A program made the translations under genes and the position numbers. The notes beneath the pieces were generated by a model, which was given only the letters and a program-made list of their open reading frames with translations, was not told the DNA's origin and searched no databases. A DNA stretch of 64,000 bases, taken from positions 58,013,249 to 58,077,248 of the forward strand of contig NC_088295.1 of the NCBI RefSeq assembly GCF_032854445.1. The letters are read 5' to 3'. Below, in pieces: positions 50,201 through 62,700 of the stretch; the stretch's first letter is position 1, and every line of letters starts with the position of its first letter. The stretch comes from Liolophura sinensis (taxonomy: Eukaryota > Mollusca > Polyplacophora > Chitonida > Chitonidae).

Positions 50201-50528
50201 CCCACATCTGCACTATAGAGGGGCAGCATGATCTTCTTTAGTCAGCCATACTTGAGTACTGAAAGCTACACCAGCCCCTTGATATTAAACAGGACTCCAA
50301 TGTTCTGACAAGGTCATGATAGCACATGTAACCCTTCTATAGTTGATAAATCCTCCACAAATCAGTCAGACTGATGTGTGCAGGAAACCACACATCTTAA
50401 ATTTTGCGTGAATCTGCGACTACACAAATCATAAATGGTATAATGTTTGATGTTCTCGGCAAACACACTACAGCGGCCCGGGATTAATGGGAAAGCATTT
50501 TCATGTGCATGCAGAGGCTGCCCACTGG

Positions 50529-50888
50529 TCAGCACATGCAAGTCGAACATAAACGCTTTACATGTCCGCGCAGCTGCTCGGGGTGGTCAGTTATCAAATC
50601 TGACCACTGCCGGCTGTCCAGTGAAGATAATGGCCACTTAACATAACTGGTCCGTGAGTCGGTTATCCCGTAGCTAACTGGAGCTGTAGTGAAGAGATGT
50701 GTCAGTTCTTTGACTAGAGAGCTGGTACCGAGCTGGCTGATTGCGACGATATTGTACCAGCGAGTGGACAAGGGTGATAGGATAGACCCATGAGAGATGA
50801 AGAGCATCCTGGGAGACAGCATCATTTCCTGATCATTACACACGCACTTTATGAGCACCGCCCCAGGGCACTGAAACACTACACGCAC
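50529..50888 (-). other. Uncertain 119-codon open frame in a GC-richer patch
   Basis: A minus-strand frame beginning MRVVFQCPGAVLIKCVCNDQ and ending KRLCSTCMC. I recognise no domain and no splice partners. The GC-richer composition over about 450 bases is unlike the flanks and could also mark a promoter or 5' non-coding exon. Low confidence that it is translated. Confidence 0.2.
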
Positions 50889-51664
50889 CCGTACAATACC
50901 AGCCTCACATGGTCAGACAACTTGCAATGTGTCTGTATCGTACATATGCGCACATACATATCACATCAAGTGCACATTTGCATCTGCACGCAGAACCATA
51001 AAAACTTGACTGGGTACTTCTATGTAACTTGCATACACTTCTCATACTCAAAGTGCACAGTTACCCCTGATAAATCCTCTAAATATCATGTGCAACATAC
51101 ATGGATGTACATGTCATTTAGTACAACGCATGCATCATAAACATGAGCCATTTGTCAATAAAAAGACAGGCACAATCATAATGTCAATTATTTTGGCGAC
51201 CTACCATGACACACATGTATCTAAAAGCACACTGACATGTACATACATATAGGTACATGTACATGTACATTCAAGGCAAACGAGAGAATGGGAATTTTCC
51301 AAAAAAAAAAAACCCAACAGCCACAGCTCTACTTCTATGGTATGGGTAACTTAAGGCATATTCGGGTTTAATTTAACACAGGATTCATGGAGATTTTGTG
51401 AACCCTACACTACATGTACATGTATGTCAAAGCCTGGGCACATCCAATAATATTCCTGTAAGTGGCATCTTGCCTATCCCCAATGGCGCTAGTGACATTT
51501 ACACATTTGTATTCTAATGGCCACAGCCTCAGTATGTTTAACTGTGAAGAAAGTCCCTGGGGTGTGGGAATACTGGCAATCCCTGGGTTACTCTCTCTAT
51601 ACTCGATCTAGAGAGACTCTATAAACTGTGCATGTCCACATCTAGTTGGTGTTGGTGAGTAGGC

Positions 51665-51685
51665 AGAGAGAGAGAGAGAGAGAGA
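51665..51685. repeat. (AG)10 microsatellite
   Basis: Uninterrupted alternating A and G over 21 bases. Confidence 0.95.
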
Positions 51686-51977
51686 CACCTCCTGCTGTGA
51701 GCAGAACAATAGCTTGTAACAGAGGCCATTCATAAGGCTCTGTTACAGGTGAAAGTAAAGCCCAGGGTTGTTCTTTCATAGGGAGAATGGCCTATTTTCG
51801 GATGGGTCTGTAACTACACCATGTATATTAGACAAGGTACCCCTGTCTCCCTGTGATATTTGACACATATGTTGATAATTTATCTTTAACTTCTCAGTCT
51901 TGACATTCCAACCTCAGAGACGGTTATCAACATACTAGGTCATACACATGTACATATAGGTATCAACATCAACAAGA

Positions 51978-52132
51978 GCCCGTGTTGGCTTTCTGTCCTG
52001 CTGTAAGCGGGAAGGTCTGCCAGCAATCTACTGATGGTCGTGGGTTAGAGCCCAGTTTCATCCCGCCATAATGCTGGCCGACGTCCTATAAATGAAACAG
52101 TCTTGAGTACGGCACAAAGCATGAATCAAATA
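51978..52132 (+). mobile_element. SINE family A, 5' truncated, host of a nested SINE
   Basis: GGAAGGTCTGCCAGCAATCT, CCGCCATAATGCTGGCCGAC and AACAGTCTTGAGTACGGCAC, then ATGAATCAAATA. The tail resumes as AAATAAATACATC at 52484 after the nested family B element. Confidence 0.85.
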
Positions 52133-52471
52133 GTGAGTGAGTGAGTGAGTGCTTGGGGTTTAACATCGTACTCAACAATTTTTCAGTGATATGACGACGA
52201 AGGAATCCTTTGGGTGTATGTAATGTGCCTCTTTGTCGCAGGACGGATTTCCACCGCTCTTTTATCTAGTGCCGCTTCACTGAGACGCCTTACTGAAGGC
52301 AAGTAAGCCGCTGATACGGGTCAACCAGTCATTGCACTATCCCCTTCATGCCCAACACCAAGTGTGGAAGGTACAACTTCCTCTTTTAAAGTCTTAGGTG
52401 TGACTCGACCCAGGATTGATCCTGGATCTACCGCTCCTAAAGCGGACACTCTACCAACTATGCTAGTCGGT
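52133..52471 (-). mobile_element. SINE family B, full length, nested in family A
   Basis: Inverted full-length copy from the GTGAGTGAGTGAGTGCTTGG tail to the tRNA-like head. Read on the minus strand, the head is CCGACTAGCATAGTTGGTAG AGTGTCC, with A-box-like TAGCATAGTTGG, then GCGGTAGATCC as the B-box region. It is the only copy here that shows the complete head. The duplication ATGAATCAAATA lies at 52121-52132 and 52472-52483. Confidence 0.93.
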
Positions 52472-53192
52472 ATGAATCAAATAAATAAATACATCAACAC
52501 GAAGGTTATCATAGCCACAGTGCCCTAGGCTCCACAATAAGATGAGTTTCCTGTTCGGACTAAATGAGCAAAAAACCTACAGTATCCTGTGAACTAGCTG
52601 CAAATAATGTTGGGCGGCTATTGTGGCATCACCTTTACCATAACAATTTACTATAAAAATTTTTGTCACCCGATGAAGAAAACTAGGGAGCCCAACATTT
52701 GTGAGCTTGAAAAGTTTCTGAAGGAGAGATCATTTCTGGTATATGGTGAAACAAGTGATCGGTAAAGTCACATGATACAGGACTGTCTTTTCCTTCCACA
52801 ACATAAGAGTTGGAACTTGAAACATCCCTACTGTCTTGTACAGCTGAATAGATGATCTCGCTGTACCTCAATATCCACTTACCAACAATGAGGCAGGTTC
52901 AAATCTGAATCTCGCTGGTTTTGTTCCGGCTTTAAAGTCAGGAGATTTTCCTCCACTGAAAAATCTTTACTTGTCACTCAAATGACTATCATGTAGAATA
53001 CTAATTAAACAAAATGAAAAAATACTTCCTCAATTAGAATGTAAATCGTCTGAACATGTTACGATACATGTACATGATGCAAACCAAAACATGTCCATTA
53101 TAGCAAATCCACAAGGCAAATCTTGTTGTGTACAGACTTATAAAAGCTGAAGAGCTCATATTAATACATGTACATGTCCGTGTATTAGTTAC

Positions 53193-53248
53193 CTGAAGTT
53201 GTCCTCTAAGACAAGCTCGTCAATAATGCTCTCCTTAATTCTAATCAT
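53193..53248 (-). other. Possible first coding exon of an unknown gene
   Basis: The minus strand reads ATG followed by 17 more codons (MIRIKESIIDELVLEDNF) and then a strong donor CAG/GTAACT at 53193/53192. The codons look protein-like for an AT-rich region, but no following exon was found. Joining it to the putative WASF acceptor at 42362 would put it out of frame with the WASF ATG. Speculative. Confidence 0.2.
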
Positions 53249-53289
53249 GGTAGATTTTAGGTCACGTGATCAAGTGCGGACGTGTATGA

Positions 53290-53690
53290 CGGGTGTATAC
53301 AATGTACAAGTACATGTACAAGTAGAATGTACGTGGACATATCGCTACACAATATGCAAGTACATGTACAAGTAGAATGTACGTGGACATATCGCTACAC
53401 AATATACAAGTACATGTAGAATGTCCACGTACATTCTACACAATATACAAGTACATGTACATGTAGAATGTACGTGGACATATCGCTACACAATATACAA
53501 GTACATGTACATGTAGAATGTACGTGGACATATCGCTACACAATATACATGTACATGTAGAATGTACGTGGACATATCGCTACACAATATACAAGTACAT
53601 GTACATGTAGAATGTACGTGGACATATCGCTACACAATATACAAGTACATGTACATGTAGAATGTACGTGGACATATCGCAACATGTATA
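53290..53690. repeat. About 50-bp minisatellite with one inverted part
   Basis: About eight units near ACAAGTACATGTACATGTAG plus AATGTACGTGGACATATCGC and TACACAATAT. Around 53413-53440 one unit turns back on itself, reading TGTAGAATGT CCACGT ACATTCTACA. Confidence 0.9.
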
Positions 53691-55429
53691 ACCATTCATA
53701 AGAAATGAAGTAATTATCCAGCCTCAAGGATGTATCCATTTTCAAAGCAATTTTTCTGTAAATGGACAGGTCCACTTCCATTCCCTATAAAATTAATACA
53801 AGCAGATGTACACATGTAGATCTGTCCAAAGATTAAATTTAGGAATGTAACATGAAGTCGTCCTTCACATATAAGCAAAACATACTGTATAGATATCTGT
53901 AACATTAGGTCTTCACACACACACACACACATTTACTGGGAGTTAAATTTACCCTTAGTTACACTCATATCAAGGCCCGCCAGGGAGAAGTGAGCCAGTG
54001 CGACCTGGTTTTCATGCTTGAATAAGTCTGCAGCTCAATGTATTTTGTTCAGTCCATATCAACATGTGACATAAACATTTAGTTGTATTTTCATGGGCTA
54101 TCAAGGTCTATATTATGATTGCACAGCCTGGCATAGGTGAAGTACTGTTCAAGAAAGGCGTAGGTTATGACCTGGTAGTATCATTGATCTCTACACTATA
54201 TACTCGCCAAAATGAATTGCGATAGTTGGAGTAGGACATGCAATATTGATGAGACACAGTCTGTAGGACCAGAAGTACAATCAAGGAGAACACAGTGTCT
54301 TGTAAACACACACACGATGCTATAAGGGCCTACATGTAGATTACAATGCAAGATGATATCACAGGGTTGAAGACCAGTTGAAAGGTGACAAGCCATCTCT
54401 TCCTCACTTTTCTGCCTGATATAGATGTACACGTAACAACTGCAGCTGATGCGTCAGTATATACCTACATGCATCCAAATATACATGTACCAAGCTGAAT
54501 GTTACTACTTTACATGTGAACGTAACAAAAAAATGCTTAGTCTACCCAATGTATGCTTTAGATGGAATTTATGCTGTCTTACGCCTGCCTCACAAAACAG
54601 GGAACATTTTATGATTACTGCTCACAGAATCTGCATAACTGAAAAATAAACCATAAACAATAAAAGCTTATTTTAGAAGAGTCCTTGAACCTTCAGATCT
54701 GTGTTAATCTGATTTGGTTTTTCACGCCACATATAAATATAATGTTCTAAAAGGTTTATTCATGTACTTGTAGATGTACGAGTACAGGAAACTATACTGT
54801 AGGTGAAGAATAAACTATCAGGTCTTGTTACATGTAAATCTGGTATTCAAATCCCGGTCAAGTGGAGACAGACCTGTTGTCATATAGGGTCAATCTCTCA
54901 ACTTCTCCACCATAATCTACACTGTTCTCAAGATATGTCAAGTATACAGTCATACATACACAAATGTTTCTAGAGAGGTTCCCGACCAGGTGACACAGCC
55001 CTCCTGGATTAGGTTTTATTTCATTTAAAGGCTTATGCTGTAACATAATATGCATCTCAAGTGATACTAATCCGATGTTATCTGAACCAGAGCACATTAC
55101 AAACAAGTCAAGTTGTAGTATATCTTTGAACCTACACCTACCTGTCCTAGAAATATGTTAAAAATGTCTAGTCTCTAGGCTGAATATACATGGACATGAA
55201 ACAACATTATAACAGCTTTTCAAACACCCAACACACTTACAACTTGTACATGTATGCACCTGCATGTGCATACTTAAATGGTATAGATGTAACCTCATTA
55301 CTTCAAAAATATCCATGTACTGTAGAGAGCTTATAAATTACGCATTTAAGGACCATGAAGTAGTTGGTTATCCATTTTCAGAAACCAATGTAAGAGCCTT
55401 GAAACAATCAATCCAGTGATTTAAGGGAG

Positions 55430-55995
55430 CATTTCAACCTTGAAACAATCAACTATGAATCAGGGGAATGTAGTAACCTAGAAACAATCAAACATGAATC
55501 AGGGGAATGTAGCAACGTAGAAACAATCAAACATGAATCACGGGAATGTAGCAACGTAGAAACAATCAAACATGAATCACGGGAATGTAGCAATGTAGAA
55601 ACAATCAAACATGAATCACGGGAATGTAGCAATGTAGGAACAATCAAACATGAATCACGGGAATGTAGCAACCTAGAAACAATCAAACATGAATCACGAG
55701 AATGTAGCAACCTAGAAACAATCAAACAGGAGTCAGGAGAATGTAACAGCCTTGAAACAATTAAAGATGATTGAGGGGAATGTAACAATCTCAAAACAAT
55801 CAAACCAGAATCAGAAGAATGCAACAACCTTACATATGAAACAATCAATGATGAATCAGGGGAATGCAACAACCTTGAAACAATCAATGATGAATCAGGG
55901 GAAGGAAACAACCTTAGAACAATGAACCATGTATCAGAGGATTGCAACAACCTTGAAACAATCAAACATTTATCAGTGGAATGCCACAACCTTGA
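55430..55995. repeat. 39-bp minisatellite, about 14 units
   Basis: Units near CCTAGAAACAATCAAACATG plus AATCAGGGGAATGTAGCAA. Right-hand units are more diverged, and one carries an extra ACATATGA (about 55833). Because the period is 13 codons, the minus strand stays open for 178 codons (repeating LLHSRDSCLIVST-like). I regard it as non-coding. Confidence 0.92.
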
Positions 55996-56800
55996 GACAA
56001 TGAAACATTCAACTTACTTGGTTTATACATATATGTACATATACAGTTATTACATTTCAGTAATGTAAGCATTCCTTCTAAATTATTCAACTGGACAGGC
56101 TCTTGTTGCTATTATTTCAGAAGCCCATGCATCACACCCCTTATTACAGTTGATACAAATACCAGAAATCTGCAATCATTTTGAAACGTAATTGGATACA
56201 GCACTAGTTACATGTAGTGTATCGAGAAGTGATTCATCCTAAATGTGACTGTTTACAAACATCAATACGGATCAGAATGTAACAGCTTCCACACCTCAGA
56301 CTGTCACATAACAATATGTACATATAACTGTACACACAGATCAGTCTATTCACCATGATGACACTTAACATGACCTGGCATAACCTATTAAAGCGAATCC
56401 ACTTTACATGTCGAGGTACTTCTACACAATGTACATGTATATATCTGCTACACTACTGAACAATAATAATAATGTCAATGTCATAGAGTCGTACAGCTAT
56501 TGACAATGAATTTGCTATTGAAAGCCAAATCTGTCATCTCAATATGTTAGCATATTTTGATGTTCACTAATACAGACATGGCGCTCACAACATTATGAAC
56601 TCACTGTACAATGCAAGCATGTAGTACTGGCTTGTTAACATAAATTCACCATTACAATAAAGTTTGGCAGTCAGAGTCCTATAAAATTTTTTCTCAGAAA
56701 ATAAACACGCACATACATGCAGGTATTCACTTAATCAAAAAAAAAAAGAAAATTTTAAAAAACACTGTAGCAATTCTGATTGCTACAATTTAATTCCTGA

Positions 56801-56965
56801 CTTATTTATTTATTTATTTACTTGATTGGTGTTTACACCATACTCAAGAATATTTCACTTATACGATGCCGGTCAGCACTATAGTGGGAGGAAACCGGGC
56901 AGAGGAAAACCCACGGCCATCTGCAGGTTGCTGGCAGACCTTCCCACTTAAAGCACCAGCAAGTG
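56801..56965 (-). mobile_element. SINE family A, 5' truncated
   Basis: TTATTTATTTATTTACTTGA, CATACTCAAGAATATTTCAC, GTGGGAGGAAACCGGGCAGA, CTGCAGGTTGCTGGCAGACC. Confidence 0.85.
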
Positions 56966-58086
56966 AGACAGGAGCTGGTTTTGATCTCCGAGTTCTAAAG
57001 GTCTGGGAAAAGTGTGGCAACTGGCAGAATTTGATATGCATCTTTCTTAAAGAAGTTCTTATAGGTCGAGAACAACACCACCTCCTCCTCAGCCTAACTG
57101 TGCAATGGAATATGACAGGAAAATACAAACTGCCAATAAACAGTTACATATACACACAGTATGCATGTGAGAGATGATCAAGTGATGGGTGGAGAGATTT
57201 GCAATGATCAGTTTAGCTGGGACAAAGCCACCCTTGAGAGGCTGAAGTTAAGTGGGTTATCGCTTAGCCACTTTACCTTCAAAAGCATCACGGCAGCCTT
57301 CACAAAAGACCTATTATTGTGACAGGGCTTGACTGGCTCCCGTCCTAATTACATGAACATTGCTAGAGACCTTAGCTTGACTGCACTGTGCTGGATATAG
57401 AAGTACATGCACAGGGATCTACAGTGTGTCCATGAATGTGTCTATATGTATATGAACTAGTGTCCATGTACTGCAGGGGTCAAAATGTTTTGTCATTCAC
57501 TCATTTTTAAGAACTCAAAATAAACAGCATGACCTCCAATTGAGCCCAGGTGATCACAAAGATGACTTTGTATCATGGAAATATTCACAATTTCTGAACA
57601 CATCACTGAGTGTTTGTAGTACTTTATCTACTTCCATGTTGATTTATATTACCTATATAAGGAATCTAATACATTTCAGAGGATTGTTGACCTTAATTTC
57701 TGTTGAGGTCCTCACTCCGCTGAGTTCAGAATACCATTTTAATAGCATTAAATAAAAACAAAAAACATTTTGAACCTTGAACTGTATAGATACATCTACA
57801 TGTATAGCTACTCTCATTTACAATCAGCATTTCAAGCCATGACAGAAACCTGCTTAATTCACACCACCATAATTCATTTTCTAAACAGGTCAGCCCATGA
57901 TATTCGCATGTAATTAGAGACAGAAGCTAGCAGATATGTGTACATGTACATGCATAAACACCTCTGGCTGCACATGAGGCAGAGATATGTAAAAGTTTCA
58001 ATATACATGTACAAGTAGGATTTTTGACTGTGCTAAGCAAATACATGGAGGTGTCATGTCAGCCGTACAGTGTCTACTTATTTTAC
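56966..58086. other. Spacer between two SINEs
   Basis: AT-rich, nothing identifiable. Confidence 0.45.
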
Positions 58087-58226
58087 TTATTTGACTGGCG
58101 CTTTACGCCATACTCAAGAATATTTCACATGTATGACGGCAGCCAGCATTATGGTGGGAGGAAACTGAGCACTGCTTGGGGGGGAAACCCATGACCATCC
58201 GCAGGTTGCCGGAGACCTGAGAGGAA
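58087..58226 (-). mobile_element. SINE family A, truncated, with perfect 15-bp duplication
   Basis: 3' domain only (TTTGACTGGCGCTTTACGCC to TGACCATCCGCAGGTTGCCG). It is flanked by the perfect duplication GTCTACTTATTTTAC (58072-58086 and 58227-58241). Confidence 0.9.
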
Positions 58227-58439
58227 GTCTACTTATTTTACAGAATGAATAGGAGTAAACATCCATGTGCATATACAAGAAAATTGGCTAGATGCTAGCC
58301 TGCATGCTAATAGAAAGCATGTACCATTTACATAATGCTTATACATGTATGTACATGTAATATCACCAAAAACAGATGTTGTAGTTTGAACACTCACTAG
58401 CCTCCATGTGTACCTTATGTGCAGCCTACATGTGTACCC

Positions 58440-58640
58440 TAAAATTGAGCAGACACCTGGTCTGCTCATTTCAGCCAATATATATGTAATTCTATCAGGA
58501 AGATTGAGTTTCTTTTTTCTCACATGGTTAGACCATCGAATGAGAAAAACCCTCATATCTTTACTTTTCCAAAAGGCTGATAAAGAAATATAATATTCTA
58601 CTCTCAACACTACTAATATCTGTCCCAAATTTTAGAAGAA
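58440..58640 (-). repeat. Unnamed interspersed repeat, copy 3
   Basis: Inverted relative to copies 1 and 2: CAGACACCTGGTCTGCTCAT, GCCAATATATATGTAATTCT, CATGGTTAGACCATCGAATG, CAACACTACTAATATCTGTCCC. It shows the undisturbed target of the SINE at 46461-46789. Confidence 0.75.
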
Positions 58641-60296
58641 CTAAGGTATGTGCATATTCACATAACGAACAATGGCTACATGTACATGCACCTGTAGACA
58701 TGTACATATACATACGAAGTTACACAGCAAACAAACCATTTGCAGTTTGTTTAAGTAGCTACATATTACTTCAGCCCGCCATCAGAGTTCTTTTCATAAT
58801 CTGTGGTCAAACAGTCTACGTAAAATAGAATTAATTTTTTTTATTACTGAGCAAATTAACCTGCCATAATGAGTTCAAAGGCAAGACATAACCTACATGT
58901 ACCTACTGGTAAACCCCAGCATACCCTGGACTGACCCACTTATTTAGTTCATTCCGTACACACATGCTGATCTGCATGTCCTTATGATTCATACCGCATC
59001 ATTACAAACAACAAAAACCTTGAAACTATTATCACAATTAGCTACATGTTAGCTACAAACTGTTAAAGCAGCACTTAGCATGCCTCCCTGAACAGCTTCA
59101 TGTCTGACATTGAAGTTGTCCTCTGACAAAACAGCAGCCAACCATGGCGAGCTTAATGCTGGAGACCTTATAGCTTATTATTCATTATACCTTTATAAAA
59201 AAAAGTGAGACGCTTATCGCTGTTAAGTGGCCGGATGATTGTCATCAGTGCTGTGTATTCACCATGGAACAGCCTTAGAGAAAATTACTGCTGGCTGGAC
59301 AGCTGGTCAATTTCTACCTTCTTCTGGTACCACAAGATCACAGGAAGATTCACACCCTGGGGTTTCAAACTGCAGTTTTCCGTTTTAGGTTTTATTTTAC
59401 ATTAATTAGGGGCAATCAGGGCCACATCTAGAGCAATTTCAGTTTCAAACAATGTTTGGGTGCCCAAATATGATGATGTACAAATAAAAAGTTCGCACAC
59501 TTCAAAGCTCTCAGTAAACGTCTTTTTGAACAGCATTTCATAAAATTTCTTTACATGCTTGGTCACAATGTCACCATTAAAGTTTGATCCTGGCAATTTC
59601 GAAAGATTGAACTGTATTAAACTGTGATTCACATCATTACACTGATTGATTAACTGAGCCATTCAGTGGATCATCTAACTATACATGTACATACATGTAT
59701 ACCTTGAGTGATCAATAAATGTGAATAACAAATCAGCTCAAAATACATTTATACCTGAACATTAAATGTCTTAATACAAGTACCAACCTTGGTGTTACAT
59801 TTACATGCAGTCTTATTAACTTTAATTGACTCAAATTACATGTACAACTCTGACATGTACAACTTCCTCGTTAATATCTACAGCTTATCAAGCTGAATAA
59901 CTGACGCTTCATTAAAACTTAACTAAAGTGCTGCCTGTACAGATAAAATGACACGTGATACCTTAAAAAAACAAAAACACATCTCTTGGATGGGCACCAC
60001 TACAAGGATGTTATACTACAAAGTCAAGTGCAGTCTGGAACCAGCTTCAAGTGTATCCTGAGCTGCCACATGTATTTGCTCCCCTTAGTTTATACATGTA
60101 CAGTAACATGGATATGGACATTTATCCAACCATGCAAATATATGTACATGTATGCATGATACATACAAGTGCATATAATATAGCAGCAGCTGCACATACA
60201 CTTATACATGTAGCTCCATTCCCACAAGCATCTAACTGAAAAATGTGTCTACTTTTGGCACGTCAGCCTGTTGTGGAGAAAAAATTTTTATTTTGA
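58641..60296. other. Gene-poor region with one uncertain frame
   Basis: An 86-codon minus frame (59662-59402; MAQLINQCNDVNHSLIQFNL at its start) has balanced amino-acid use but no recognised domain and no splice partners, so I leave it uncalled. Otherwise AT-rich spacer. Confidence 0.4.
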
Positions 60297-60426
60297 ATTT
60301 TCTGATTGATGTTTTACGCCATACTGGTACTCAAGAATATTTCACTTAAATGACGGCGATCAGCTTTATGGTGAAGAAGAGAAAGGGCAGTGTTCCAGGA
60401 GAAACACTTGACCATCTGCAGGTTGG
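60297..60426 (-). mobile_element. SINE family A fragment, diverged
   Basis: TCTGATTGATGTTTTACGCC, CTCAAGAATATTTCACTTAA, GACCATCTGCAGGTTG. Confidence 0.75.
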
Positions 60427-60849
60427 AAAAATAGAGCCATCTAACTGTATTTTACTGCACAACATGTTTCCAATGTCAAAAACGTTGTAATGAAAATACA
60501 TACTGTATATACGCTATAAATTCACATCATAAAACACATTTTTAGGATCAAATACGGGTAAAAAAAGAATTATTCTTTTTGCAATGAAACTCACATATTT
60601 CTAGTAGGATATCTTTGTACCTTCCAAACAAACCTTAAGGCATCTTTTCAGAACTCTCAGCATCAGACAATGTTAGAAACTTTTAGGTCAAATTAAGGCT
60701 GGATCATATGCACAACCTGTACTGTATGCATTTAATACATCAAGTTGTCTCACTGAGTACAAATAAAATAGTTGTGCTGTTAAAAAAGGGCATAACATAT
60801 CTACTAATAAACACAATCATGAGCCACCATTGCAGACAGGGAATGAAAG

Positions 60850-61015
60850 ATTTATTTATTTGATCAGTTTTGTACACCATACTGATGAAAGTATATTTCA
60901 CATATACAAGGGTCAGTATTTGGGTGGGAGGATACTGGAAAGAACCTGGTGGACACCCATGACCATCCGAAGGCTGCTGGCAGTCCTTCCCATGGACGAC
61001 TTGAGAGAGCAGGAA
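60850..61015 (-). mobile_element. SINE family A fragment, diverged
   Basis: TTTATTTATTTGATCAGTTT, GGTGGGAGGATACTGG, CCCATGACCATCCGAAGGCT, GCAGTCCTTCCCATGG. Confidence 0.75.
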
Positions 61016-62593
61016 ATGAATAAATCTCTCTACACATCACTTGCAGAATCAAGTGATCAGCCACACTGAATGGCTACTGAGGGACTGGCATAAAAAGCCC
61101 AGTGTACCGGAAATGTGTGTGAACCCAAGGGTGACTAACACAGAAGCCTTAATGGTTATCTTGACATTTCCTACACTATAATAGTACAATGCCCACAGTA
61201 ATATATAAACCATAAGCCACTCTGCTTACATATCATAAGCATTATGAGAACTTGCTGACTTCGTCAGTTAAAGTCCATGGAACTAGCAATATCTACATTA
61301 CCCCATGGAGTTAACAGGTTACTCAATTTAATGAAATTACAATGAACTTGCTCAGTCTTTAGGAAGGGAGCCCAATGTGATCAGGATTTGACGGTCAGTA
61401 TATGTATGGCAAACATGAATAATTCATACAACAAGGCATCATTATCAACTGATTCAGCTTGAAGACACCCTTTCTTATCAGGTTTTACCACTAGCAATGA
61501 GAGCAAGCTTCCACATTGCCGGCATGGAACAATACTATTTTGTATGCTCATACATGGACATGTATGTAATGTAAATGGATACAAGAAAATCAAGACTAAC
61601 AGACAGATGGACAGACAAAGTCATAATACTACTTGTGGGCCAAAAGACTAATATGTAAAAATGAGACATGCTTTTTCATTTCGGTCTACATCGTATTTAC
61701 AGAATGATTTAGTTCAGGATAAGCAAATTTGCCCAAGGCTGGTCGGCATTCAAGCAGAAAGGAAGTGTTATAACATTTCAAACACGATCTCAGAGTCATT
61801 GCGAATGGTACTGACAACTTCATAGCCGTCATGGGAATCTGCCTCTAATCCAAAACCAATTCCTCCTCAAGATTCTTTTCTTCCCTAAGATCAGAGACAG
61901 TGCTGATGGCTACTGTAATAAAATCAATGGATGAAAAGATGGAGCATATAAAAGGAGGCAAATGTCTGGTTCTGTATAAACCCTGCAGGGCCTCAATGTA
62001 TATCTATAGGAATATCTGACCTTGTACTTGTGGATGAAGAACCTGAAATCCACTCTCTATTTGTGCCATTCTCTCTTTCTACAAACGAATTAAAACTAGA
62101 CTGGTTACATACTGCAACACAAAAAACTGGTTCTTTTAACTAATCCTACTACCTGTTGAATTAAAGCTGAGCTGAAAATCTTTTAAAATAATGTGTGTAA
62201 GCTCAGCAAAATTATTCCTAGCAAACATACAAGTTCAGGGTGCTGGATCAAAACTCCAGCCAGCACAAATTTTGCCCAAGTCTTTACCAGTAGTTCTAAG
62301 TACATGCACAGTGTGATACCTACATATACAAACACAAAAATATGCTGTCTTTAACAGAACGTTCTATGAAAATATGAAATTTTCAACTTTGAGCATTAAT
62401 TGAAAGTTTACATACTGTACAAGTATAAAATTTCTTCTCTTAAGATCAGGTATTAGAATGTTAGATTCATAAAGCCTTAAACAGGCTATTTTTGCTTTGT
62501 GATCCAGAGCCACATGACCTTTTGAGGGTCATTTCAATTGACTAGTCTTATACTGCCTGGTTATTAGTAACCCTTAACTGCTTCCTTTTGAAT
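61016..62593. other. Gene-poor spacer
   Basis: Nothing identifiable; AT-rich with short meaningless frames. Confidence 0.45.
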
Positions 62594-62700
62594 TTATTTA
62601 TTTATTTGATTGTTGTTTTACGCTGTACTCAAGAATATTTCACTTACACAACGGCAGCCAGCATTATGGTGGGAGGAAACCGGGCAGAGCCATCTGCAGG
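62594..62700 (-). mobile_element. SINE family A, truncated, with 11-bp duplication
   Basis: TTATTTATTTGATTGTTGTT to GCAGAGCCATCTGCAGG. Flanked by TCCTTTTGAAT at 62583-62593 and 62701-62711. Confidence 0.88.

Larger units (their letters stand above)
47261..51977. other. Gene-poor region with one GC-richer patch
   Basis: No established gene. The patch at about 50440-50890 is visibly richer in G and C than its surroundings and holds a 119-codon minus frame (listed separately). Many TACATGTA-type motifs are present. An (AG)10 microsatellite lies at 51665-51685. Confidence 0.45.
52484..56800. other. Gene-poor region with two minisatellites
   Basis: Holds the 50-bp array at about 53290-53690 and the 39-bp array at about 55430-55995. 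One short exon-like segment at 53248-53193 (minus) is listed separately. An (AC)n run lies at 53914-53930. Nothing else identifiable. Confidence 0.45.

Noticed and set aside
59402-59662. 86-codon minus frame
   Set aside because: Reads like plausible protein but has no recognised family, splice sites or neighbours to support it.
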